Part shown: positions 33,737-41,353 of the stretch, in pieces
Numbering within the stretch: the stretch's first letter is position 1
Layout of the letters: each line of letters opens with the position of its first letter
From: Oscillospiraceae bacterium
GTDB taxonomy: Bacteria; Bacillota; Clostridia; Oscillospirales; Oscillospiraceae
Reading direction: 5' to 3'
NCBI GenBank assembly: GCA_902795345.1
Contig: CADBKO010000020.1
Span: 1 to 53,139 of the forward strand
DNA length: 53,139 nt
Translations under genes and position numbers: made by a program
Notes under the pieces: model-generated
What the model saw: the letters and a program-made list of their open reading frames with translations, nothing else
Databases searched by the model: none
What the model was told of the DNA's origin: nothing

Positions 33737-34493
33737 GGATATCCAGTTCCCCCCATATATCCTTGATCATGGAACCGAACGCTTCGTGCTCCAGCCGCTC
33801 CATCGGAGGAATGTCCTTCAGCGCCGACAGCTCGTGGATGGCTTTGACCGTTCCGGGTCCGCGGGTCAGAACGATCACCCTGTCCGAGAGCATCAGGCTT
33901 TCTGAGATATCATGTGTCACCAAAAGCACGGTTTTATGCTCATTTCTGATAATGGTATGTATGTCAACGGAAACGGCGACCCTGGTCTGATAGTCCAGAG
34001 CCGAAAAAGCCTCGTCCAGCAGCAGGAATCCGGGATCTGTCACCAGCGTCCGGATCAGGGAACAGCGCTGACGCATCCCTCCGGAAAGCTGATCCGGCAT
34101 CATATGGCCGACGTCCCGCAGGCCGTATTTCTCCATCATTTCCTCTGCTTTCCGATAATACTTCGGCCCCTTTTTCTGGATCTCCAGACCGAGCGTAATG
34201 TTGGAATGAATATTACGCCATGAAAACAGGTGATCCTTCTGCGGCATGTACCCGATTTCCGTTGTGGGGGCGGTGATCCTTTTCCCGTCGATGCGGACTT
34301 CTCCGAATGTTGGGCGTTCCAGTCCCGCAATGATGGTCAGAAGCGTTGATTTCCCGCAGCCGGAAGGCCCTACAAGGCTGACGAACTCTCCCTCCCGGAT
34401 CTGGAAGCTGACGTCTCTCAGTGCTTCTTTCTCACATTCCGGAGTCTGATAAACATGTCCCACATGACTTACTTCCAATAACAGCTTTGGCAT
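33729..34493 (-). CDS. ABC transporter ATP-binding protein (SsuB/TauB type)
   Basis: A 254-aa ATPase with all nucleotide-binding motifs: Walker A GPSGCGKSTLL, Q-loop GYMPQKDHLF, signature LSGGMRQRCSL, Walker B FLLLDEAFSALD and H-loop LVTHDISES. GYMPQKD and the short C-terminus are typical of the nitrate/sulfonate importers. First gene of a four-gene operon with its own predicted promoter. Confidence 0.94.
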   Translation of the reverse strand: MPKLLLEVSHVGHVYQTPECEKEALRDVSFQIREGEFVSLVGPSGCGKSTLLTIIAGLERPTFGEVRIDGKRITAPTTEIGYMPQKDHLFSWRNIHSNITLGLEIQKKGPKYYRKAEEMMEKYGLRDVGHMMPDQLSGGMRQRCSLIRTLVTDPGFLLLDEAFSALDYQTRVAVSVDIHTIIRNEHKTVLLVTHDISESLMLSDRVIVLTRGPGTVKAIHELSALKDIPPMERLEHEAFGSMIKDIWGELDIHG

Positions 34494-34535
34494 ACTGACT
34501 CCAATTCAGGTACTTTTTACTGACTTCTTTCTGCA

Positions 34536-34555
34536 AATACCGGCTTTGCCGTATT
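34536..34555. promoter_or_regulatory. Near-palindrome in the ABC operon leader
   Basis: AATACCGGC (34536-34544) and GCCGTATT (34548-34555) pair with one bulged base around TTT. It lies between the predicted promoter and the first gene, and could be an operator or a small RNA hairpin. Confidence 0.35.
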
Positions 34556-34567
34556 AGTCATGTATGA

Positions 34568-34597
34568 ATAGTACTGTGAGACAGGCACTCATGTCAA
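34568..34597 (-). promoter_or_regulatory. Predicted promoter of the ABC/MATE operon
   Basis: Minus-strand TTGACA (34592-34597) and TACTAT (34568-34573) with an 18-base spacer. The leader to the ATG at 34493 is about 70 bases. Confidence 0.5.
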
Positions 34598-34666
34598 GCA
34601 GGTTTCGCCAATGTGCCGATGAAAGATGCCGGGCATACGGCACCTGACAGGCCAAATGCCCTGCTG

Positions 34667-34705
34667 AAAAGCACAAGAGCTCCGAAAACAATCGGAGCTC
34701 TCGTG
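34667..34705 (-). terminator. Rho-independent terminator downstream of lysS
   Basis: Arms 34672-34685 and 34692-34705 pair over 14 bases with one mismatch; on the minus strand the stem is followed by CTTTTC. It would end the greA-lysS transcript before the ABC operon promoter. Confidence 0.7.
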
Positions 34706-34776
34706 TGGAAACGTGGGATAAATACAGGACGCAGCGAAATACAGCTGAATTGGTGTACTTATGCTGAATGGTGTAT

Positions 34777-36723
34777 TCAATACAGCTTCGCGCCTGCCGG
34801 AATGTGGGGATCCACCATCAGAAGATGGAGCTTTTCCTCCTCCCCTTCCTTATGGACGGCGCTGAGGAGCATACCGCAGGAATCGATGCCCATCATGGCT
34901 CTGGGAGGCAGATTCGTGATGGCGATGCAGGTCTTGCCGATCAGCTCTTCCGGCTCATAATAGGCGTGGATTCCGCTCAAAATCGTCCGATTCTCGCCAG
35001 AACCATCATCAAGCGTAAACTGTAAGAGCTTTTTGGACTTCTTCACCGCCTGGCAGTCCAGCACCTTCACGGCCCGGAAATCGCTCTTGGTGAAGGTCTC
35101 GAAATCCACCTGATCCTGGAACAGAGGCTCAATGACCACATTGGAAAAGTCGATTTTTTCCGGCTCGGCGGGCACTTCGGGAGTGGCTTCCGTAGGAGCG
35201 GCCTCCGCCTTTTCTTCCTTCTTCGGCATGTCCAGGGGCTTCATTGTCGGGAACAGGATCACGTCCCGGATGGAGTCGCAGCCCGTGAGCAGCATGACGC
35301 AGCGGTCGATGCCGATGCCCAGGCCGCCGGTGGGAGGCATGCCGTATTCCAGGGCGTTGATGAAATCCGTGTCCATCATGCCGGCTTCCTCGTCGCCCTT
35401 GGCCCGCAGCTCCATCTGCTTCAGGAATCGCTGCTCCTGGTCGATGGGGTCGTTCAGCTCGCTAAAGGCGTTGCCCATCTCGCTGCGGCAGATGAAGAGC
35501 TCGAAGCGCTCCGTGAGCCGGGGATCCTTGGGGCTGCGCTTGGCCAGGGGGGACACGTCCACGGGATGCATGGTGATGAAGGTGGGTTGGATCATCTTCT
35601 CCTCCACCTTCTGGTCGTAACACTCATAGAGGGCATGGCCCCAGGTGGGCTCCACCTTCTCCATGTCTACGCCCACGGACTTGGCCGCCTGCACAGCCTC
35701 CTCGTCGGAGGAGATGGCCATGAAGTCCACGCCCAGGTATTCCTTCACCGCCTCCGCCATGGTCATCCTCCGGAAGGGCGGCGCCAGGGAGACCCGCTCC
35801 CCCTGCCAGGTCACGTCGTAGGTGCCCAGCAGCTCCTTGGCCGCGCCGGAGAGCAGTTCTTCAAAGAGGTCCATCATATCGTTGAAGTCCGCGTAGCTCT
35901 CGTAGAGCTCCACGGAGGTGAACTCGGGGTTATGCCGGGTGTCCATGCCCTCGTTGCGGAAGATGCGCCCGATCTCATACACCCGCTCGATGCCGCCCAC
36001 GATGAGCCGCTTCAGGTTCAGCTCCGTGGCGATGCGCAGGTACATGTCCAGGTCCAGGGTGTTGTGGTGGGTGATGAAGGGCCGGGCCGTGGCGCCGCCG
36101 GAGATGGTGTTCAGTACCGGGGTCTCCACTTCCATGTAGCCCCGGGCATCCAGGAAGCGGCGGATGTAGCTGATGAAGCGGGAGCGGATCTCGAAATTGC
36201 GGCGGCTCTCGTCGGACATGATGAGGTCCACATAGCGCTGCCGGTATTTCAGTTCCGTGTTGGTCATGCCGTGGAACTTCTCCGGCAGGGGCCGCAGGGA
36301 CTTGGCCAGAAGGGTCAGCTTCTCCACATGGATGCTGATCTCCCCCGTCTTGGTCTTGAATACATAGCCCTCCGCCCCCAGGATATCCCCGATGTCGTCC
36401 TTGCGGAAATCGGCAAATTCCTGCTCGCTCATGGAGTCGGAGCGGACATAGAGCTGGATCTGGCCCTTGTCGTCCTTGATGTGGCAGAAGGCGGCCTTGC
36501 CCATGCCCCGCTTGGACATCATGCGCCCGGACACGGCTACGGTCTTGCCCTCGTAATCCTCGTAATGCTCCAGAATGTCCCGGCTCCAGGCGCTGCGGGT
36601 GAACTTGGTGATCTGGAAGGGGTCGCGCCCGGCCTCCTGCAAGGCCTTCAGCTTGTCGCGCCGGACCTGCAGGATCTCGGAAAGCTCCTGTTCCGGGTTT
36701 TCGCTTCTGATCTCGTCAGCCAT
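34777..36723 (-). CDS. lysS: Lysyl-tRNA synthetase (class II) with C-terminal tRNA-binding domain
   Basis: A 648-aa enzyme, about 150 residues longer than a standard bacterial LysRS. Residues 1-150 are the anticodon-binding OB fold (TVAVSGRMMSKRGMGKAAF). The class II core has motif 2 in IFRNEGMDTRHNPEFTS and motif 3 in GGLGIGIDRCVMLLT. An Ala/Pro/Glu linker (about 500-530) joins a second OB fold of the Trbp111/EMAP-II/MetRS-C type (SDFRAVKVLDCQAV ... CIAITNLPPRAMMG). The 3' end is present twice more, truncated, at 29317 and 23593. It follows greA by 12 bases, the usual greA-lysS pairing. Confidence 0.96.
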   Translation of the reverse strand: MADEIRSENPEQELSEILQVRRDKLKALQEAGRDPFQITKFTRSAWSRDILEHYEDYEGKTVAVSGRMMSKRGMGKAAFCHIKDDKGQIQLYVRSDSMSEQEFADFRKDDIGDILGAEGYVFKTKTGEISIHVEKLTLLAKSLRPLPEKFHGMTNTELKYRQRYVDLIMSDESRRNFEIRSRFISYIRRFLDARGYMEVETPVLNTISGGATARPFITHHNTLDLDMYLRIATELNLKRLIVGGIERVYEIGRIFRNEGMDTRHNPEFTSVELYESYADFNDMMDLFEELLSGAAKELLGTYDVTWQGERVSLAPPFRRMTMAEAVKEYLGVDFMAISSDEEAVQAAKSVGVDMEKVEPTWGHALYECYDQKVEEKMIQPTFITMHPVDVSPLAKRSPKDPRLTERFELFICRSEMGNAFSELNDPIDQEQRFLKQMELRAKGDEEAGMMDTDFINALEYGMPPTGGLGIGIDRCVMLLTGCDSIRDVILFPTMKPLDMPKKEEKAEAAPTEATPEVPAEPEKIDFSNVVIEPLFQDQVDFETFTKSDFRAVKVLDCQAVKKSKKLLQFTLDDGSGENRTILSGIHAYYEPEELIGKTCIAITNLPPRAMMGIDSCGMLLSAVHKEGEEEKLHLLMVDPHIPAGAKLY

Positions 36724-36735
36724 GCTCCGCCCCCC

Positions 36736-37209
36736 TCAGCGCTGTTCCGCCGAAAGGATGCGGAAATGCAGGTCTCCGGCGGGAGCCTCCACCAGGATCT
36801 CGTCCCCGGCGTGCTTGCCCATGAGGGCGCGGCCGATGGGGCTGTCCTCGGAGATGCGGCCGATGCGGGGGTCGGACTCCTGGGAGCCCACGATCTCGAA
36901 AACTTCTTCCTCCGTCTCGCCCACTTCCAGCAGGGTGACTTTATAGCCCATGCCGATGGCGTCGCCGTCGCTGGTGATCTCGATGATCTCCGCGTTGTCG
37001 ATCAGCTCCTGGATCTCTGCGATCTTGGAATATAGCTTGCCCTGCTCCGTCTTTGCCTCGTCATACTCGCTGTTCTCCGACAAGTCTCCGAAGCTGCGGG
37101 CCTCCCGGATCTGCTCCGCCACTTCCTTTTCCCGGACGGTCTGCAGATAGTTCAGTTCTTCCTTCAGCTGGTCCAGGCGGGCCTGGGATAGCTTATACTT
37201 GTTCTTCAT
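36736..37209 (-). CDS. greA: Transcription elongation factor GreA
   Basis: A 157-aa factor that enters the RNA polymerase secondary channel and triggers cleavage of backtracked RNA. It shows the N-terminal coiled coil with ARSFGDLSENSEYDEAK, whose tip carries the acidic residues needed for cleavage, and the C-terminal FKBP-like part (GRISEDSPIGRALMGKHAGD). First gene of the greA-lysS unit, with a near-consensus promoter. Confidence 0.97.
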   Translation of the reverse strand: MKNKYKLSQARLDQLKEELNYLQTVREKEVAEQIREARSFGDLSENSEYDEAKTEQGKLYSKIAEIQELIDNAEIIEITSDGDAIGMGYKVTLLEVGETEEEVFEIVGSQESDPRIGRISEDSPIGRALMGKHAGDEILVEAPAGDLHFRILSAEQR

Positions 37210-37251
37210 GGCGATAACTCCCTTACGGTGATGTCAAATCGTATTTTGGCT

Positions 37252-37279
37252 ATTATAATCGTTTTTTTGTCACTGTCAA
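37252..37279 (-). promoter_or_regulatory. Consensus promoter for greA-lysS
   Basis: Minus-strand TTGACA (37274-37279) and TATAAT (37252-37257), both perfect, with a 16-base spacer. The TGA stop of ctpA lies within the -35 hexamer. Confidence 0.75.
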
Positions 37280-38475
37280 GGCGAAACGGACGCCCGCTCC
37301 AACAAAAGCTGCTCCGCAGCCGCCAGCTGGGGGTCCTCCTCCAGGGGCAGCATGTCGTAGTACAGCAGGGTCCGCTCCTCCTCCCCCAGCTCCACGCTTA
37401 GGTCCGGGGTCAGGCCCACCCCCGCCAGGCAGACGCCCTTGGGGGTGAAATAGGCGATATGGGAGATGTGGATGGCGCTGCCGTCCGTCATGGGGACGGT
37501 GATCTGGGCATAGCCCTTGCCGCTGGTCTGTGCGCCCACCAGCTCGGCCCAGTCGTATTCCCGCAGGGCCGCGGCGAAAAACTCCGCCGCGCTGTAACTG
37601 TCCTCGTTGATGAGCACCACCATGGGCAGTTCCACACAGGAGGGCTGGGAATAATCAATGTCCTCGCTGCCGTCGATGTTCCGGCTGATGAACAGCTTCC
37701 CCTCCGGCAGGATATAGTCCAGCAGCTTCAGCAGCTCGCTGAGCTGGCCGCCGGGGTTCTCCCGCACGTCGAAGATGATGCCGGGCACCTGCCGGGCCCG
37801 GAGGCTCTCCACGGCGGCGATGGCGCTCTCGGCGCTGCGGCCCTCGAAATTCTCCACCCGGACATAGCCCAGGCCGCTGGGCAGCGCCTGAAAACGCACA
37901 GGCTCGGTATACACGTCGCCGGGGGTCAGGGAATACTCCCGCTCTGACCCGTCGGGGCAGAGGAAGCGCAGGTCCACCTGCCCCCGGGCAATGGCGCTGC
38001 GCACCAGGTCCACCACGCTGTCCTTGTCCATCCCCGAGACGTCCTGCCCGTCCACGGCCAGGAAAAGGCTGCCGGGAAATACGCCGGCTGCCCCCGCCGG
38101 GGAATGTTCATAGACCTTCAGCACGCGGGCCACGTTATCCTCGCTGTCCTGCACCACGATGCCGATACCGCCGTAGCTGTTGCGGCTGCTCATCTCGTAG
38201 GCGGCCACTTCCTCCGCGGTCATATAGTAGGACCAGCGGTCATTCAGGCTGGCGACCATGGCGTCGATGGCCCGGTCGGTCAGCTCGCTCTCCTCATATT
38301 CCCCGATATAGTTTTCGCGGATGATGTCCGCCGCCTCCGCCAGCTTGTCCTCGGCGGTGTAGTCCCCCCGGTCATGGCGGGGCAGGATGCGCTGCCAGAT
38401 AAAAACCGCCGTCAGGGTCAGGCACAGGGTCAGCAGGCAGGCGCAGAGGCAGGCGGGGATGCTGATCTTCTTCAT
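37276..38475 (-). CDS. ctpA: S41 carboxyl-terminal processing peptidase with PDZ domain
   Basis: A 399-aa CtpA/Prc-type protease, membrane-anchored by an N-terminal segment and acting outside the cell membrane. A PDZ domain lies at about residues 100-180 (NSYGGIGIVVQ, VFPGSLFLAVDGQDV). The Ser-Lys dyad is in INEDSYSAAEFFA (Ser) and TSGKGYAQ (Lys), preceded by the conserved GIIFDVRENPGG. It starts three bases after the M23 gene. Such proteases regulate wall hydrolases, which agrees with its operon with ftsEX. Confidence 0.94.
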   Translation of the reverse strand: MKKISIPACLCACLLTLCLTLTAVFIWQRILPRHDRGDYTAEDKLAEAADIIRENYIGEYEESELTDRAIDAMVASLNDRWSYYMTAEEVAAYEMSSRNSYGGIGIVVQDSEDNVARVLKVYEHSPAGAAGVFPGSLFLAVDGQDVSGMDKDSVVDLVRSAIARGQVDLRFLCPDGSEREYSLTPGDVYTEPVRFQALPSGLGYVRVENFEGRSAESAIAAVESLRARQVPGIIFDVRENPGGQLSELLKLLDYILPEGKLFISRNIDGSEDIDYSQPSCVELPMVVLINEDSYSAAEFFAAALREYDWAELVGAQTSGKGYAQITVPMTDGSAIHISHIAYFTPKGVCLAGVGLTPDLSVELGEEERTLLYYDMLPLEEDPQLAAAEQLLLERASVSP

Positions 38476-38478
38476 AAA

Positions 38479-39768
38479 TCAATCCAGGATGGTGTAGTTG
38501 GAGAAGAACTGCAGCGGGTCCACCCGCTCGTCATTCTCATAGATCTCAAAGTGGATGTGGGGGCCCGTGGCATAGCCGGTGGCGCCCACATAGCCGATCA
38601 CATCCCCCTGGGCGACCACGTCGTCCACGCTCACCAGGCGCTGGCTCATGTGGGCGTAGAGGGTATAGCGCCCGTTGCCGTGGGCGATCATGACGTAGTT
38701 GCCGTAGGAATAGCTCTCCTCGGAGGTGATGACGACGCCGCCGTCGGAGGCGTAGATCTTGGTGCCGTAGCTGGCGCCGATGTCGATGCCGTTATGGTTG
38801 CGGGTATAGCCCAGAATGGGGTGCAGCCGGGGGCCGAAAAGGCTGGTCACATAATAGCTGTCGGCGCTGGGCCAGAGATAAGTGCCCGTGGCGGTGACGC
38901 CCGCATTTTTCAGGAGTTCCAGCCGCTCCAGCTCCTCGATCCGCGCGGCGATCCGGGATTCCTCCGATTCTCTGGCGCGGATCTGCTGCTCCAGAGCCGC
39001 GATTCTTTCCTGCAGCTCCTCGGCGGAGGCCTCCTGCGCGGCCCGCTCATCCTCCAGTTCCCGGATGCGGGCGGTGGCCTCCTCGATCAGGTCCTCCAGC
39101 TCGGCCTGCTTGTCCCGCTGGACCTGCTCCTTGGCCTCGCACTCCTCCTTGGCGTCGTAGAGGGCCTGCTGGGCCAGGACGACCTCCTGCTTGGCCTTTT
39201 CCATGGTATCGATGACCCCGGCGTCCTCCGCCACGATCTCGTCGATCATGTCCATCCGGGTCAGCAGGTCGCTGAAATCCGTCAGGTCGTCAAAGAGGAT
39301 CTCGAAATAGGAGATGTTCCCCCGCTCCTCCATGGCGCGGAATTTCAGCTTGAAGATGTCCCACTGCTTCTCTTCCTCCGCCACGGCGGCCTCATATTCG
39401 ACGCGCTTGTAGTCGATCTGCACCTCCAGGAGCCGCACCTGCTCGGCCAGGTTGTCCAGCTCCAGCTCGGTGAGGCGGATCATTTCGTCGTAGGCTTCCT
39501 TCTCCGCCTGGATGGTCTCAATGGACTTGTCCAGGTTGGCGATGGTGTTCTGGAGGGCATATTTCTGCGCCGCCAGATCGTTCCGCTCGGATTCCAGGGC
39601 CTCCCGCTCCTCCTTGTTGGCCTGCTGCTGTTCCTGCAGCTCGTCCAGCTCCTCGCTGGCATGGACGGTGCTGATGAGGGAGGAGATGATGGTGAGGCCC
39701 AGGCTGCCCAGAAGCAGGATGGCCAGGATGATGGCGATGATCTTGAACCAGAGTTTTCTTTTTTTCAT
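38479..39768 (-). CDS. Coiled-coil M23 peptidase of the FtsEX system
   Basis: A 429-aa protein with an N-terminal membrane segment, about 220 residues of coiled coil (EEREALESERNDLAAQK, LEDLIEEATARIRELEDE) and a C-terminal LytM domain. Unlike E. coli EnvC, the zinc ligands appear intact: His and Asp in RNHNGIDIGA and His-x-His in TGPHIHFEIY, with YAHM in the middle. It therefore probably cuts peptidoglycan crosslinks itself, controlled by FtsEX through the coiled coil. It lies 12 bases after ftsX. Confidence 0.92.
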   Translation of the reverse strand: MKKRKLWFKIIAIILAILLLGSLGLTIISSLISTVHASEELDELQEQQQANKEEREALESERNDLAAQKYALQNTIANLDKSIETIQAEKEAYDEMIRLTELELDNLAEQVRLLEVQIDYKRVEYEAAVAEEEKQWDIFKLKFRAMEERGNISYFEILFDDLTDFSDLLTRMDMIDEIVAEDAGVIDTMEKAKQEVVLAQQALYDAKEECEAKEQVQRDKQAELEDLIEEATARIRELEDERAAQEASAEELQERIAALEQQIRARESEESRIAARIEELERLELLKNAGVTATGTYLWPSADSYYVTSLFGPRLHPILGYTRNHNGIDIGASYGTKIYASDGGVVITSEESYSYGNYVMIAHGNGRYTLYAHMSQRLVSVDDVVAQGDVIGYVGATGYATGPHIHFEIYENDERVDPLQFFSNYTILD

Positions 39769-39780
39769 ACTATCACGACC

Positions 39781-40671
39781 TCAGATCCGCATGTAGTTGC
39801 GGATGGCGATGCGGCTGCCGAAGATGGCCACCAGCAGACCGATGGCCAAAAAGCAGGCCAGCATGGGCAGCGCCAGCACCGAGAAGGGCACGATCTCCAG
39901 AAAGCTGAGGCTGGAGGCGGCGATCCGCCCGGTGACGGTGATATAGATGAGCCATTGGGCCAGGTAGGCGATCAGGGAACCGGTGAGGCCCAGGATCATG
40001 CCCTCCACGTTGAAGGGGCCGCGGATGAAGCTGTTCGTCGCGCCGATCATCCGCACGATGGCCACCTCGTTTCTGCGGGTGAAGGCCGCCAGACGGAGGG
40101 TATTTGCCATGATAAAGACGGAAACCACCATGAGCAGGGCGATCATGACGACGCTCACCACGTTGACGATGCGCCGCACGGCGACCATGCCCTGGGCGAT
40201 GCCCAGGTGGGCGTTGACGCTGGCGATCCCGGGGATCTCGCTCAGCCGGTTCTGCGTCCCGGCCATGAGGCCCACGTCCTTCAGATAGACCAGATACCGG
40301 TCCCGCAGGATGGTGGGCTCCACCTCGTCGAAGAGGGGGCTGTCCTCCTGCTGCTGCAGGAATTCATCCAGGGCCTGGGATCTGGTGACGAAGGTGACGG
40401 CGGCCACGTTGTCGATGGCCATGATCTCCTTTTCCAGGCTCCGGGCCTCCTGCTCCGTCCATTTCTCGTCCACAAAGGCCAGGATGGACACCTGATCCTC
40501 CAGGTTGCCGATGATATGGTTGACGTTCACGGCCACGGAAGCAAAGGAGCCCATGATGAGCAGGCAGGCCAGGATGACGCAGATGGTGGTGAAGGAGATA
40601 AGGCCGTGGTTGAAGATGCTGTCCACGCCCTCCCGGATATAATAACCGATCCTGTTCATGCCTGATACCAC
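39781..40671 (-). CDS. ftsX: Cell division ABC permease FtsX
   Basis: A 296-aa four-span permease. FNHGLISFTTICVILACL is the first span; a large outside loop follows (ILAFVDEKWTEQ, a typical FtsX extracellular segment). LIGAT-like segment RMIGATNSFIRGPFNVEG is the conserved cytosolic loop. Together with FtsE it activates an outside wall hydrolase. It overlaps ftsE by 16 bases, and the M23 gene follows. Confidence 0.95.
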   Translation of the reverse strand: MVSGMNRIGYYIREGVDSIFNHGLISFTTICVILACLLIMGSFASVAVNVNHIIGNLEDQVSILAFVDEKWTEQEARSLEKEIMAIDNVAAVTFVTRSQALDEFLQQQEDSPLFDEVEPTILRDRYLVYLKDVGLMAGTQNRLSEIPGIASVNAHLGIAQGMVAVRRIVNVVSVVMIALLMVVSVFIMANTLRLAAFTRRNEVAIVRMIGATNSFIRGPFNVEGMILGLTGSLIAYLAQWLIYITVTGRIAASSLSFLEIVPFSVLALPMLACFLAIGLLVAIFGSRIAIRNYMRI

Positions 40672-41333
40672 CCCTTGCTGTCGCTGGCGAGACGCCCGTT
40701 GACGATGCGGATGACCCGTTTGGCGAATTGATTCACCAGGTCGTGCTCATGGGTCACCACCAGCATGGTGGTCCCCTGCTCGCTGATCTTGCTGAGGAGC
40801 TTCATCAGCTCGGCGCTCAGCTCCGGGTCGATGTTGCCGGTGGGCTCGTCGGCGATGATGGTGCGGGGGTTGTTGGCCAGGGCCCGGGCGATGGCCACCC
40901 GCTGCTGTTCGCCGCCGGAGAGCTCCTTGGGCATATCCCGCATGCGCCCCTCCAGGCCCACCAGCCCCAGAACATAGGGGACGCGCTTCTTGATTTCGCT
41001 GTTCCGCGCGCCGTAGACGTGCATGGCCAGGGCCACATTCTCATAGACGTTGCGGTTGTCGATCAGGCGGAAGTCCTGGAAGATGACCCCCAGGGTCCGC
41101 CGCAGGGCGGGCAGACGCCGCCGGGAGATGGTGCCCATATCATAACCGTTGACCACCACGCGGCCCTCGGTGCTGGCGATCTCGCCGGTGAGGAGCTTGA
41201 TGATGGTGGTCTTCCCGCTGCCGGAGGGCCCCACCAGGAAGGCGAATTCCCCGTCGTCCATGGCAAAGGAGACGTCCTCGATGGCGGGCGTGCCGTTTTC
41301 ATAGGATTTATAGACGTGCTCTAAACTGATCAT
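40656..41333 (-). CDS. ftsE: Cell division ATP-binding protein FtsE
   Basis: A 225-aa ATPase with Walker A GPSGSGKTTIIKLL, Q-loop VIFQDFRLI, signature LSGGEQQRVAI, Walker B TIIADEPTGNID and H-loop VVTHEHDLV. LIDNRNVYENVALAM is the FtsE-specific sequence. It drives conformational changes of FtsX during division or sporulation. It starts 20 bases after the CdaR-like regulator. Confidence 0.96.
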   Translation of the reverse strand: MISLEHVYKSYENGTPAIEDVSFAMDDGEFAFLVGPSGSGKTTIIKLLTGEIASTEGRVVVNGYDMGTISRRRLPALRRTLGVIFQDFRLIDNRNVYENVALAMHVYGARNSEIKKRVPYVLGLVGLEGRMRDMPKELSGGEQQRVAIARALANNPRTIIADEPTGNIDPELSAELMKLLSKISEQGTTMLVVTHEHDLVNQFAKRVIRIVNGRLASDSKGWYQA

Positions 41334-41353
41334 GCCGTTAAATCAGCCTCCGC

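Noticed and set aside
34494..34776. T-box or riboswitch in the leader of the ABC operon
   Set aside because: Only a small palindrome and the lysS terminator were seen; no T-box core or known aptamer pattern.
23593..36723. The three lysS 3' repeats as a CRISPR-like or tandem array
   Set aside because: Only three copies of unequal length, coding, diverged by about ten percent and kilobases apart.
23500..36800. tRNA attachment site or integrase for the accessory region
   Set aside because: I looked for a tRNA cloverleaf and for tyrosine or serine recombinase motifs and found none; the boundary is a protein gene, lysS.
38104..40665. 853-codon plus-strand open frame opposite the M23 and ftsX genes
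   Set aside because: Antisense shadow of genes with clear motifs; composition is typical of reversed high-GC coding DNA.
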